Assembly (NCBI RefSeq): GCF_018861295.1
Contig: NZ_JAHLDM010000002.1
Coordinates: forward strand, 62,001-126,000
Length of the DNA stretch: 64,000 bases
Reading direction: 5' to 3'
Source of the DNA: Clostridium_AD estertheticum_D
GTDB lineage: Bacteria > Bacillota > Clostridia > Clostridiales > Clostridiaceae
Shown here piece after piece: positions 1 through 8,205 of this stretch. Every line of letters starts with the position of its first letter. Within the stretch, counting starts at the first letter, position 1. A program made the translations under genes and the position numbers. The notes under the pieces are model-generated. The model saw nothing but the letters and a program-made list of their open reading frames with translations, searched no databases and was not told the origin of the DNA.

Positions 1-444
1 TAAATTTGCAGATGGAGCTACTAATAAAGTTCCACTTTCTTTAATTATAGCCCTTGCTATTTCACTTTTGGGAAATCTAACTCCTACAGTTTTCATTCCT
101 GCAGTAATTGTATCAGAAATACAATCTTTCTTATTAAAAATTAAAGTTACTGATCCGGGCCAAAAATTACCAAACATTGTCTCTGCCTCTTTTGAAATAT
201 CTTTGCATATATCGTAAACCTGTTCCAATTTATATATATGTACCAATAATGGATTATCCTGCGGCCTTCCTTTAACTTCAAATATTTTTTTTATTGCATT
301 TTCATTAAAAGCATCTGCAGCTAATCCATAAACAGTTTCTGTTGGAATTGCAATAACCTCACCATTTCTTAGATACTCTGCACCTTTTACAATATTTTTG
401 TAATTAATATTTAAATCTTTAACATTTAATATTTCTGTTTTCAT
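1..444 (-). CDS. tsaC: L-threonylcarbamoyladenylate synthase (TsaC/Sua5 family), 3' end outside window
   Basis: The minus-strand frame starts at ATG 444 and runs off the left edge after 148 codons, so the C-terminal part is missing. The visible part contains the YrdC/Sua5 signature: IPTETVYGLAADA near residues 32-44, KGRPQDNPL near 57-65, and the PGSVTLIF and VGVRFP segments. The family makes threonylcarbamoyl-AMP from threonine, bicarbonate and ATP for t6A at position 37 of ANN-decoding tRNAs. An AGGAGG site lies just before the ATG. From this fragment alone I cannot say whether a C-terminal Sua5 domain follows. Confidence 0.9.
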   Translation of the reverse strand, partial: MKTEILNVKDLNINYKNIVKGAEYLRNGEVIAIPTETVYGLAADAFNENAIKKIFEVKGRPQDNPLLVHIYKLEQVYDICKDISKEAETMFGNFWPGSVTLIFNKKDCISDTITAGMKTVGVRFPKSEIARAIIKESGTLLVAPSANL

Positions 445-598
445 AGATAACCTGCCTCCTATTTGAGTGGCGTCTTTTTCTAAACATCATAAAGAAATAT
501 AGAAAACCAATATCGCCTTTACTTTTGAAAATATAGTGTTTTCTAATGTTTTAAGAATGAAAAATAACCTCAAAGTGAAAGTAATATACTCACTAATA

Positions 599-632
599 AA
601 GTAAAGCCATATCATTAGATATGACTTTACTT
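599..632 (-). terminator. Hairpin downstream of the acyltransferase gene
   Basis: Inverted repeat with two 15-nt arms, one C/A mismatch and a 4-nt loop (599-613 with 618-632). It lies 31 bp after the stop of the gene ending at 664. The following T tract is weak, so it may act as a terminator or an mRNA 3' stabiliser. Confidence 0.5.
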
Positions 633-663
633 GTGAAGAATGAGACACAAAATACCAACTTGT

Positions 664-1296
664 TCACTTTAACTTATCAATGTTTCCTGATTGAATATAT
701 TTAATATTTGCTTGGATTTTTTCATATGTCCAATTCCACCACTTAATTTCAAGCAATTTAGAAATTGTTTCATCATCACACCTTTTCTTTATAACTTTTG
801 CGGGTACTCCTCCAACAATAGTATATGGAGGAACATCCTTGGTAACTACTGCTCTAGTTCCAATAATTGCACCATCACCAATTTTCACCCCTGACATGAT
901 TATAGCGTCATAACCTATCCACACATCATTTCCAATATCAATATCACCCTTATTATCCCAAGCATCAGTTATATGGCTGACGGGTAAACCCCATTTCTCA
1001 TAAAATATTGGAAATGTATAATTAGATAGTGATTTCATTGTGTGATTTCCACTTGTCATGAGAAACTTCGCCTTACATGCAATTGAACAAAACTTCCCAA
1101 TTATTAATTTATCATTGTTTACAGTATACTGATATAATACATTATTTTTTTCGAAATCCCTTGGATCATTATTAAAATCATTATATATTGTATAATCTCC
1201 AACTTTTATATTATCTCTTGTAATTACGTTTTTAAGATATATTGTTTGGTTGTCATTACTTCTTGGATATATTTTATTTGAATTTGGAATAGTCAT
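664..1296 (-). CDS. Vat/CatB-type xenobiotic O-acetyltransferase (left-handed beta-helix)
   Basis: 210 residues. The C-terminal half shows hexapeptide repeats (IGKFCSIA near 66-73, IGNDVWIGYDAIIMSGVKIGDG split over 121-142, IIGTRAVVTKDVPPY). SGNHT near 82-86 carries the family's catalytic histidine, H85. The family acetylates streptogramin A or chloramphenicol from acetyl-CoA, but many members have unknown substrates, so resistance is only a possibility. AAAGGAGAG precedes the ATG. It stands alone with its own downstream hairpin, which suggests a single-gene unit. A maltose-type acyltransferase would be the alternative; the tryptophan-rich tail (KWWNW) fits the Vat group better. Confidence 0.85.
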   Translation of the reverse strand: MTIPNSNKIYPRSNDNQTIYLKNVITRDNIKVGDYTIYNDFNNDPRDFEKNNVLYQYTVNNDKLIIGKFCSIACKAKFLMTSGNHTMKSLSNYTFPIFYEKWGLPVSHITDAWDNKGDIDIGNDVWIGYDAIIMSGVKIGDGAIIGTRAVVTKDVPPYTIVGGVPAKVIKKRCDDETISKLLEIKWWNWTYEKIQANIKYIQSGNIDKLK

Positions 1297-1485
1297 ATTT
1301 GAATCTCTCCTTTGTATTAAGATACTTTAATGCCTATTCCATTATTACAATGCATTTTTTCATACAATCACTCCTCAAACAGCAACCCTTATATATCATA
1401 TTATACCATATTATTCAATAATTAAATTATTTTATATTTATAAAATAAAATATTTAAAGCTTTAATAATTTTGCCATGTTATCCC

Positions 1486-2238
1486 CTAAAACATCATTAA
1501 TATATGATTTATTGCATAATTTTTCAATAGCTTCTTTTGATAACTGCAAATCTCCATGGGCATATCTACACCAAATATACATTTTAATGGAATTTCATTT
1601 ATGGCTATTTTCAAAACAAGTGTAGAAAAACAAGCAGATGTGTCAAGATATAAATTTGGCATCTCTTTTGCAAGTTCTATTGCTGTTAGCCAGTTACTTC
1701 CTCCCATATGTCCTAATATAACAGGAATATCAGGAAATTTTTTGCTTAGTTCAGCAATTTCCTTAATATCTTTTAATACTAAAGGATTAAACGCGTGTAT
1801 CCAAATTGGTAATTTCCCAAATATCATCGAAGACTTAAAAATGGTAGTTAATATTTTTATTTGACCACTTGGAAGTGTAAATTCACCAATACCAGCAAAT
1901 TTGTTTTTTGCTATGTTTTCTTCAATATATAAGTTAGTATCATTTTCATTCAATCCAACGGGTACAGAACCAAATCCAATATATCTAGATGGATACCTTT
2001 GAATTATTTGTTTGAGTTCATTTATAGACTTATATTTTTCATCTAATGAAAAATTTGTTTTCCCAGATACAATATCATTTAAAATTTTCATCTCTTTTTT
2101 TAAACCTTCTAAATTATCCGCTTTTTCTGGATGTATTGATGTTGAAAACAGAATCGTTTTTTCAACACCTGCCTTATCCATTATTTCGATATGTTGTTCA
2201 ACTGGTAAATTAACATGTGAATGTCCATCAATAACCAT
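1486..2238 (-). CDS. Amidohydrolase-family TIM-barrel metal hydrolase, C-terminus apparently frameshifted
   Basis: Metal-site motifs of the amidohydrolase-2 family (COG2159) are present: DGHSH at the N-terminus, a GIGEF strand, WIHAF, LGHMGG and FGVDMP. The start is taken at the second ATG (2238), because AAGGA abuts the first ATG at 2247. After the FGVDMP motif the open frame ends in an unrelated tail at 1486. The next frame reads GDLQLSKEAIEKL and then NDVLGDNMAKLLKL, stopping at 1454, which is the normal end for this family. One missing base near 1553-1558 therefore probably broke the last 35 or so codons, or this is a sequencing error. The substrate is unknown. The divergent HxlR gene next door may regulate it. 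Confidence 0.75.
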   Translation of the reverse strand: MVIDGHSHVNLPVEQHIEIMDKAGVEKTILFSTSIHPEKADNLEGLKKEMKILNDIVSGKTNFSLDEKYKSINELKQIIQRYPSRYIGFGSVPVGLNENDTNLYIEENIAKNKFAGIGEFTLPSGQIKILTTIFKSSMIFGKLPIWIHAFNPLVLKDIKEIAELSKKFPDIPVILGHMGGSNWLTAIELAKEMPNLYLDTSACFSTLVLKIAINEIPLKCIFGVDMPMEICSYQKKLLKNYAINHILMMF

Positions 2239-2357
2239 ATATATCATTCCTTCTTATTTCTAATTTGAGTTGCAACTCACCCTTATTATAGATTAGTTTC
2301 CAAAAAATAATAGTATGCACTTTTTTGTGATATACTTTCAAAAAGGAGAGTGAAGAT

Positions 2358-2681
2358 ATGTCAGAAAAATTATGTTATATCAGTAATAAAGAACCTTTTG
2401 AATACACTTTGTCAGTTGTAAGTGGAAAATGGAAGTTAAAAATAATTTATTTACTTGCTTGTATGGGTACTGTAAGATATGGGGTTTTAAAGAAAAATAT
2501 TGAAGGGATTACTCATAAGATGTTAAGTTCACAATTAAAAGAATTAGAAAACAAAAATATTATATTGAGAAAAGAGTATCTTCAAATTCCTCCAAAAGTA
2601 GAATATTCTCTTACCGAAAAGGGGCAAAGTCTCATGCCAATTGTTAATGATATGTGTGCGTGGGGCGAAAAACAAATTTAA
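2358..2681 (+). CDS. HxlR-family winged-helix transcriptional regulator
   Basis: 107 residues with the HxlR core: a CPFEYTL-like start (EPFEYTLSVVSGKWKLKI near 13-30), the helix pair KMLSSQLKELE and the wing PPKVEYSLTEKG. A single N-terminal cysteine (C6) precedes the domain; in the family such a cysteine can sense thiol or aldehyde stress, but that is not shown here. AAAAGGAGAG precedes the ATG. It is divergent from the amidohydrolase across a 119-bp promoter region, so it probably controls that gene and itself. Confidence 0.9.
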   Translation: MSEKLCYISNKEPFEYTLSVVSGKWKLKIIYLLACMGTVRYGVLKKNIEGITHKMLSSQLKELENKNIILRKEYLQIPPKVEYSLTEKGQSLMPIVNDMCAWGEKQI

Positions 2682-2780
2682 ATCGTAACCATTTAATATA
2701 ATAGGTGTTGTATTTAGGAATGTATTCTTATAACAAAAATAGTACATCCACTTTTAAAATTATTAATACTGAATTTAAAA

Positions 2781-2833
2781 GAAGGAAAAACATAGAGGTC
2801 ACTATGAATTAATGACCTCTATGTTTTTCCTTC
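2781..2833. terminator. Bidirectional terminator with 21-bp perfect stem
   Basis: Arms 2781-2801 and 2813-2833 are perfectly complementary with an 11-nt loop. TTTTT follows on the plus strand and TTTT on the minus strand, so it can end both the HxlR transcript and the DUF2992 transcript. The right arm forms the last codons of the DUF2992 gene. Confidence 0.85.
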
Positions 2834-3225
2834 TTTTTCAACTCATGTATTGCAAATTGCCTTTCTTTTTCTTGTTCATTTTCATCTTTTAAATTCTTTT
2901 TTCTTTCTACAATATTTGTTTCTTGCTGTAATTTCATAGCAAGTTGTGCTTTGGTTCCTATCCCATTATTTTCAGTTTGTTTCTTTATTTGCTTTTGAAG
3001 TTTTTTAGGATTTATCTTCTTATCTTTAAATTCATTAATTGATAATGAGTTACTAAACTTTAAATTACAAAATTCATTTAATACAAAATCGTATAATTCA
3101 TAATCCTTTGGCTCAGAACCAAATACAACCTTTGAAACTTCATATTTTTTTGCGGATATTCTCTCAAAAACACCTACCCAAAACATACCTTCAAAAAATA
3201 CAGTAAGCTTAATACTAACTTCCAT
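2809..3225 (-). CDS. yjdF: YjdF family protein (DUF2992)
   Basis: 138 residues. The N-terminus (KLTVFFEGMFWVGVFER) and the lysine- and glutamate-rich helical C-terminus are typical of YjdF/DUF2992. The molecular function is unknown. In other Firmicutes the gene follows the yjdF riboswitch, which binds azaaromatic compounds, and that RNA is present directly upstream here, so a role in handling toxic heteroaromatics is inferred. AGGAGGAG precedes the ATG. The final codons lie inside the terminator stem. Confidence 0.9.
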   Translation of the reverse strand: MEVSIKLTVFFEGMFWVGVFERISAKKYEVSKVVFGSEPKDYELYDFVLNEFCNLKFSNSLSINEFKDKKINPKKLQKQIKKQTENNGIGTKAQLAMKLQQETNIVERKKNLKDENEQEKERQFAIHELKKKEKHRGH

Positions 3226-3254
3226 TTTAAATCTCCTCCTGATATAGAAAACTA

Positions 3255-3345
3255 ATTATAGAGAATGGACGACCCCAGGAGGGAAGGTTACTGCTATCTA
3301 CGTTCATATAGATAGGTTTGGACTACCAACCAAAACTGTGTTTTT
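3255..3345 (-). promoter_or_regulatory. yjdF-type riboswitch (azaaromatic-sensing leader)
   Basis: On the minus strand the leader contains the blocks I associate with the yjdF motif: GTTTTGGTTGGTAGTCC near 3320-3338, CCTTCCCTCC near 3277-3286 and GGGGTCGTCC near 3267-3276, ahead of the AGGAGG of the DUF2992 gene. The short distance to that site fits control of translation. The call rests on recalled motif blocks and gene context; a covariance search (Rfam yjdF) would decide it. Confidence 0.85.
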
Positions 3346-3547
3346 ATTTCTAATTATATAATACTATATTTACACTTAATATACAATATAGTTTAAATAT
3401 GTTAGATGCATTAGGCATATTAGGTATGTAAATTGGTACTAAGTCACTAATATGTATGTACTTGCAAATAATAGCACTATGTCATATAGTTATACCAATA
3501 GAAACATATTTTGGAATTATAGAATAAAAAAATAGGAGTGAAAACTA

Positions 3548-4354
3548 ATGGAATTAATTAAAGTAAATCAATTAAAGTGTGTTAAATGTGGAATTTGTAC
3601 GAAAGTATGCCCACCAAAAATCTTGGATATGAATGAAAATGGTCCTATAGCAATTAAGCCACAAGGATGTATAGCCTGTGGGCAATGTGTTGCTGTATGC
3701 CCTAACAGTGCAATTGACAATATCAAAACCCCCTTAAATAAACAGACCAATCTAAAAAAGTTCCCAGTTATAAATCAAGAAACTGCTAAACAGTTTATTA
3801 GGTCTAGACGATCAATCCGATGTTACAAAGATATGGCAGTACAACGAGAGCAATTAATCGAATTAGTTAATATTGCACGTTTTGCACCTACTGCTAGTAA
3901 TCAGCAAGGAATATCATATATAATTGTTGATGATAAAAAAATACTAAAAAAAGCTACAGAGGTTGTCATAGAGTGGATGGAATCACAAGGTGAAAATCCT
4001 TTACACTGGAGTTTTCCTTATCATATTCGTGCTTATAGAGAAACTGGAATAGATCAAATATTACGTGATGCTCCAAATTTAATTTTAGCAATGGCTCCAA
4101 AAGAAATGAAAAATGGCAGAGAAAATACAATCTTTTCATTTGCTTACTTGGAATTGTTTGCAACGACTCTCGGATTAGGTAGCTGTTGGGATGGACTCCT
4201 TGAAATGTGTGCATTTGCTAATTATTATCCACTATTAGAGTTATTTAATATTCCGAAGAATAAGGTGTTAACAGGTGCAGTTATGGTTGGTTATCCTCAA
4301 TATGTCTATAAACGTCTGGTAGATCGTAACCCATTAGATGTTACTTGGATTTAA
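3548..4354 (+). CDS. Nitroreductase with N-terminal 2[4Fe-4S] ferredoxin domain
   Basis: 268 residues. Residues 1-55 carry two CxxCxxCxxxC clusters (C11, C14, C17, C21 and C41, C44, C47, C51), each followed by proline. Residues 80-265 are a nitroreductase fold with SRRSIRCYKD near 86-95 and APTASNQQ near 113-120, which bind FMN. Such fusions pass electrons from the iron-sulfur clusters to FMN for reduction of nitro or other substrates, which are not known here. ATAGGAGTG precedes the ATG. It is monocistronic, between the yjdF riboswitch unit and a convergent sugar kinase. Confidence 0.93.
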   Translation: MELIKVNQLKCVKCGICTKVCPPKILDMNENGPIAIKPQGCIACGQCVAVCPNSAIDNIKTPLNKQTNLKKFPVINQETAKQFIRSRRSIRCYKDMAVQREQLIELVNIARFAPTASNQQGISYIIVDDKKILKKATEVVIEWMESQGENPLHWSFPYHIRAYRETGIDQILRDAPNLILAMAPKEMKNGRENTIFSFAYLELFATTLGLGSCWDGLLEMCAFANYYPLLELFNIPKNKVLTGAVMVGYPQYVYKRLVDRNPLDVTWI

Positions 4355-4435
4355 TAACATGCATTAAATCTTTAAAAGCATAACATAAGATAAACTTGTG
4401 ATGTTTATGCTACTATCTTTCTCTACATTTTAAAA

Positions 4436-4459
4436 AAGGAACAAAATTAATTGTTCCTT
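4436..4459 (-). terminator. Terminator of the fructokinase gene
   Basis: 9-bp perfect stem (4436-4444 with 4451-4459), 6-nt loop, followed by a run of six T on the minus strand. It lies about 70 bp after the kinase stop codon. Confidence 0.75.
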
Positions 4460-4529
4460 CTCCATAATTTTCATATTTATATTAATATAAGGTAACTAGT
4501 CTTAAACCTTGTTTTGTTACTTATTTAAA

Positions 4530-5486
4530 CTATTTTAACATTTGTACTTCTTCGAGCGTTGGTAGAGATGCTATAGCCCCGAGTTTTGTACATGTAATAG
4601 CGCCAACTTTATTACTAAAAGTTATTATATCTTTAATAGTATCAGGATTATTCATAAATGATTTTGGATTCTTTAGCTGTGCAAGTTTATAAAGAAATGC
4701 ACCTACAAATGCATCACCAGCTCCTGTTGAATCAATACATTTAATTTTTATACTATTGATTATACTACTTCCTTCATTGGTAGAAATTAATGTGCCTGCT
4801 TCTCCAAGTGTAACAGCTACGACTTTTGCACCTAAGCTATGAAACAACTTAATACCTTCATCTAAATTTTCTTTACCTGAAATTATTTTTATTTCTTCAT
4901 CACTTACTTTAACAAAATCTGAATATTTAAGACATTGTTTTGATATTTCTACAAAGTCGCTCAATCTATTTTTCCACAAATCTATTCTATAATTAGGATC
5001 AAAAGAAATAAAAACTTCATTCTCAAAAGCAAGCTCCATGGCTTTTAAATAAGTTTCCTTTGAAGGCCCACCTAAAAGTGCAGTTGCAGAACCAAAATGC
5101 ATTATTTTAAAAGATTTTAGCTTATCACGATCTAGCTCATCAAAAGTTAATAATTCATCTGCACCTCTATTAAAAATAAAATCTCTTTCTCCATCTTCAT
5201 TTAACGAAACAAATGCTAAAGTCGTCTTAGAATTTTTATCAAGTATAAGCATAGAAGTGTCTACTCCGGCTTCCTCTAATGTTTCCTTCAAGAACATACC
5301 AAAGTTATCATTACCAACTTTCCCTGCAAAATATGCCTGGCCTCCTAACTTTGATATAGCTGCTGATACGTTAGCTGGTGCACCTCCTGCTTTTTTTACA
5401 AAATTTTCCCCTTTAGTTAAACCACTATTAATATCCGAACAAATAAAATCAATTAACAATTCACCAATACATAGTATTTTATTCAT
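4530..5486 (-). CDS. PfkB-family sugar kinase, probable fructokinase
   Basis: 318 residues, the usual length. The first PfkB signature GGAPANVSAAISKLGG lies near 34-49. The second, DSTGAGDAFVGAF, lies near 252-264, with D258 as the catalytic base and GAGD as the anion hole. The family phosphorylates fructose or a related sugar with ATP. The closest fit is ScrK-type fructokinase, but no transporter, hydrolase or sugar regulator is adjacent, so the substrate is inferred from family alone. AGGAGG precedes the ATG and a terminator follows, so it is a single-gene unit. Confidence 0.88.
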   Translation of the reverse strand: MNKILCIGELLIDFICSDINSGLTKGENFVKKAGGAPANVSAAISKLGGQAYFAGKVGNDNFGMFLKETLEEAGVDTSMLILDKNSKTTLAFVSLNEDGERDFIFNRGADELLTFDELDRDKLKSFKIMHFGSATALLGGPSKETYLKAMELAFENEVFISFDPNYRIDLWKNRLSDFVEISKQCLKYSDFVKVSDEEIKIISGKENLDEGIKLFHSLGAKVVAVTLGEAGTLISTNEGSSIINSIKIKCIDSTGAGDAFVGAFLYKLAQLKNPKSFMNNPDTIKDIITFSNKVGAITCTKLGAIASLPTLEEVQMLK

Positions 5487-5759
5487 AATACGCCTCCTAA
5501 TTCCAATTATTATTCATTTACTTTAACACATTTCAGACTAAATTGTATATATACCTTTTATTTTTGATGTTTATTTACCTTTTATTTTTATTTTTGATGT
5601 TTGTTACTCTTTGAATTGGTTATGCTCTTGACGCCGTTTACAAAATACAGTAAAATAAAACAAGTGAAGCCAAACGAAATATAAATCGAACATAAACGAA
5701 CACAGATAAACGTGTTGCAGATTAAGAAACTATAAGATATAAAGAAAGGGATGGAAAAT

Positions 5760-6446
5760 ATGACTAAAAAACTAAATCTATTTAAAAGACTAACTATATT
5801 TTTTGTAGGAATGAGTATTATACAGATTGGAGTAGCATTATTTTTAAAAACTAATATTGGTTCCGATCCATTTACTTTATTCACTCAAGGAATAGCATCT
5901 TTATTAAATAAAACACCCGGAAATGCTAATATGGTTATTTTATTTGTATTGTTTTGCATAATACTTGCAGTTGAAAGACGTCGTATAAAGATAGGAACAA
6001 TTATATGCGTTGTTGGAGTAGGACCTATTATTGACCTTGGAGTAAAGGCTGTTTCGTTTTTCCCAATTGCATCTTTAAATATTGGTGCAAAGATACTTTT
6101 AGTTGTATTAGGTTGTGTTTTAATTGCAATTGGATTTTCTATACTTAAAGCAAGCAATCTAGGTGTTGCACCAAATGATATTGTTCCATTTATTATAAAA
6201 GATAAGATCAATTTAGAATATCGTTGGATTCGTATGGTGTTAGATATTAGCTTTGTAGTAATGGGCTTTGCACTCGGCGGAGTATTTGGAATAGGTACAA
6301 TAATATCTGCATTATTAACAGGCCCATGTATACAATTTTGTCTTCCGTATGGAGAAAAGTTCGTAAATATTATTGTTAAAGATGAAGATGAGTCTGTATC
6401 TGAATCTGAATCTGAATCTGAAGAAAATATATCTTTAAGGGCTTAA
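5760..6446 (+). CDS. YczE/YitT-type multi-pass membrane protein
   Basis: The frame opens at 5751, but GAAAGGG (5744-5750) is correctly spaced only for the ATG at 5760, giving 228 residues. Five or so hydrophobic segments are seen, and the paired motifs TNIGSDPFTLFTQGI and SNLGVAPNDIVPF are typical of the YczE/YyaS family (COG2364). The function is not established; B. subtilis YczE affects bacillaene-related enzymes. The C-terminal tail is acidic and contains SESESESE, encoded by tandem copies of a 6-bp unit near 6397-6421. The 264-bp region upstream holds a direct repeat of TTATTTTTGATGTTT and nothing else I can name. Confidence 0.8.
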   Translation: MTKKLNLFKRLTIFFVGMSIIQIGVALFLKTNIGSDPFTLFTQGIASLLNKTPGNANMVILFVLFCIILAVERRRIKIGTIICVVGVGPIIDLGVKAVSFFPIASLNIGAKILLVVLGCVLIAIGFSILKASNLGVAPNDIVPFIIKDKINLEYRWIRMVLDISFVVMGFALGGVFGIGTIISALLTGPCIQFCLPYGEKFVNIIVKDEDESVSESESESEENISLRA

Positions 6447-6549
6447 ATTTAAAAACTAACGATGTTGCAATAATTCTTTGAGAGAGACAGTCAACCTAAT
6501 AGTAAATATTTGAATGTCTCTTACTTAAGGAGTTAATTGATAATTAAAC

Positions 6550-7167
6550 TTATATAAGTTCCAGTATTTGTTTGGGATTTTTCAAAATATAATTTGCATT
6601 AATTCCAATGGATGATTTAGCACCCCATAACGCTAATGCAAAATCTATACCAGCACTAAATGCACATTCCATATCATACTTAGTGTCACCGATATATATA
6701 GTCTTTGATTTATCTACCCCTGACAATTCAATAAATTTTAAAATTGGATCTGCATTAGGCTTATGTCTTTCTGTATCATCTGCACAAACTACTAATTTAA
6801 AATAATCGGCCAACCCAAAAGGTACAAAATCACTTATGTACTCTGCTTTAGTCTTTGATGTAACTATACCTGCTAAAATCCCTATTTCGCTTAATTTGAC
6901 TAAAGTATCCTTAATATCATCAAACACTTTCACATGATTAAGATAGTCTTTCAAATATCTATTCCATTTCTCATTAGACTGAAATAGATTAGTTATTCCA
7001 AGTTTATTTAATGCTACTTCTCCTGGAATACCTAATGCAAATCTTAGTTCTTCAAAACTAAACTTTTTATTAAGTTCTTCAAGCACTAATTTTTGAAGTG
7101 ATGAAAGAACTGCAAATTCAGTATCTAAAATAGTACCATCAATATCAAATATAATATAATTATACAT
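6550..7167 (-). CDS. HAD-superfamily hydrolase, phosphoglycolate phosphatase-like
   Basis: 205 residues. HAD motif I is FDIDGTILD near 7-15 (nucleophile D8, acid D10), motif II is TSKTK, and motif IV is IGDTKYDM. A four-helix cap sits between motifs I and II, as in PGP/PpaX phosphatases. It removes phosphate from a small molecule, identity unknown. GGAGG precedes the ATG. It has no partner gene on its strand within 100 bp. Confidence 0.88.
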   Translation of the reverse strand: MYNYIIFDIDGTILDTEFAVLSSLQKLVLEELNKKFSFEELRFALGIPGEVALNKLGITNLFQSNEKWNRYLKDYLNHVKVFDDIKDTLVKLSEIGILAGIVTSKTKAEYISDFVPFGLADYFKLVVCADDTERHKPNADPILKFIELSGVDKSKTIYIGDTKYDMECAFSAGIDFALALWGAKSSIGINANYILKNPKQILELI

Positions 7168-7274
7168 TTATTACCTCCATTATTTAAATTAAGTATATCT
7201 ACAATTATTTCCCAATACGTAGTTTCTTGCCTCTACAACAAAATTAATTAAATAATAATATTATCTCCTGTCAA

Positions 7275-8033
7275 CTAAATTCCACCGAAGCGTCTATCTC
7301 GTTTTTGATAATCATGTATTGCCATATGTAAATGCTTAGCCTTAAAATCAGGCCAATATATATCTGAATACCAGAACTCTGAGTAAGCACTTTGCCACAG
7401 CAGAAAATTACTTAGCCTTTGTTCTCCACTGGGCCTTATAATAATATCTGGATCAGGCATTCCAGCCGTATATAAATAGTTAGCCACTAATTTTTCATCT
7501 AAATCAACTTTATTTATTTTTCCATACTCAATATCTTCATTAATTTTTTTAAAGGCCATAATCAATTCAGCTCTACCACCATAATTAAAGGCTAAATTTA
7601 ATACTAACCCCTTATTATTCTTTGACTTTTCAAATGCATTATTCAATGCATTTTGGCATATTAACGGAAGTTTAGTTATATCACCGATATTGTTTATTAC
7701 AACATCATTTTTATATAACTCTTCAAACTCACTTTTAAGATATTCTACAAGTAACTTCATTAAAGCATTTACTTCATCAGCCGGTCTTCCCCAGTTTTCC
7801 GTTGAAAACCCGTATAATGTTAAATATCTCACACCTATTTTACTACATTCTTTTACTACATCCCTTAAAGCTTCAACCCCTGCTTTATGACCTATATTTC
7901 TAGGTAATTTCCGTTTTTTTGCCCATCTTCCATTTCCGTCCATAATAATTCCGATATGTTTAGGAATATTATTCATATCTATAGAACAATCATCAGTTAT
8001 TAATAGTTTCTTCTTTTTTAAAATATTCCACAT
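7275..8033 (-). CDS. cis-prenyl (isoprenyl) transferase, UppS family
   Basis: 252 residues. MDGNGRWAKKR near 31-41 holds the catalytic Asp (D32). GFSTENWGRP, FNYGGRAE and SGEQRLSNFLLWQ are all present. The family extends farnesyl diphosphate with cis units to make undecaprenyl diphosphate. The usual RTSGE is RPSGE here, a minor change. The gene is not next to cdsA, frr or dxr, where the housekeeping uppS normally sits in Firmicutes, so I infer a paralogue that may make a shorter or specialised polyprenol. GGAGGGGAG precedes the ATG. Confidence 0.9.
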   Translation of the reverse strand: MWNILKKKKLLITDDCSIDMNNIPKHIGIIMDGNGRWAKKRKLPRNIGHKAGVEALRDVVKECSKIGVRYLTLYGFSTENWGRPADEVNALMKLLVEYLKSEFEELYKNDVVINNIGDITKLPLICQNALNNAFEKSKNNKGLVLNLAFNYGGRAELIMAFKKINEDIEYGKINKVDLDEKLVANYLYTAGMPDPDIIIRPSGEQRLSNFLLWQSAYSEFWYSDIYWPDFKAKHLHMAIHDYQKRDRRFGGI

Positions 8034-8129
8034 TAATGTTATTCTCCCCTCCTATAATCATCACCTAATAATATCGTTAAATTTCCTGCTTCTTTCTTTA
8101 AACTAATATATGTGCTAAAGTCCATTCAA

Positions 8130-8204
8130 CAAGATAAGTATATAACTGTAAATGCAGGTTATATACTTATCTTGTCATTAAAATAATTAATGATTTTAAT
8201 GACA
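8130..8204. repeat. Two adjacent long inverted repeats after the acetyltransferase gene
   Basis: A 17-bp perfect stem (8130-8146 with 8158-8174) and a 12-bp perfect stem (8173-8184 with 8193-8204) share two bases, so the two hairpins compete at their junction. They directly follow the stop codon at 8206 on the minus strand. T tails are poor. A likely role is transcript 3'-end formation or stabilisation. Confidence 0.6.
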
Positions 8205-8205
8205 A

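Noticed and set aside
664..1296. Confirmed streptogramin or chloramphenicol resistance gene
   Set aside because: Family membership alone does not show the substrate; many Vat-like proteins are not resistance enzymes.
5588..5884. 98-codon minus-strand frame overlapping the start of the YczE-type gene
   Set aside because: No ribosome site, antisense to a clear membrane protein gene; its hydrophobic look comes from the opposite strand's codons.
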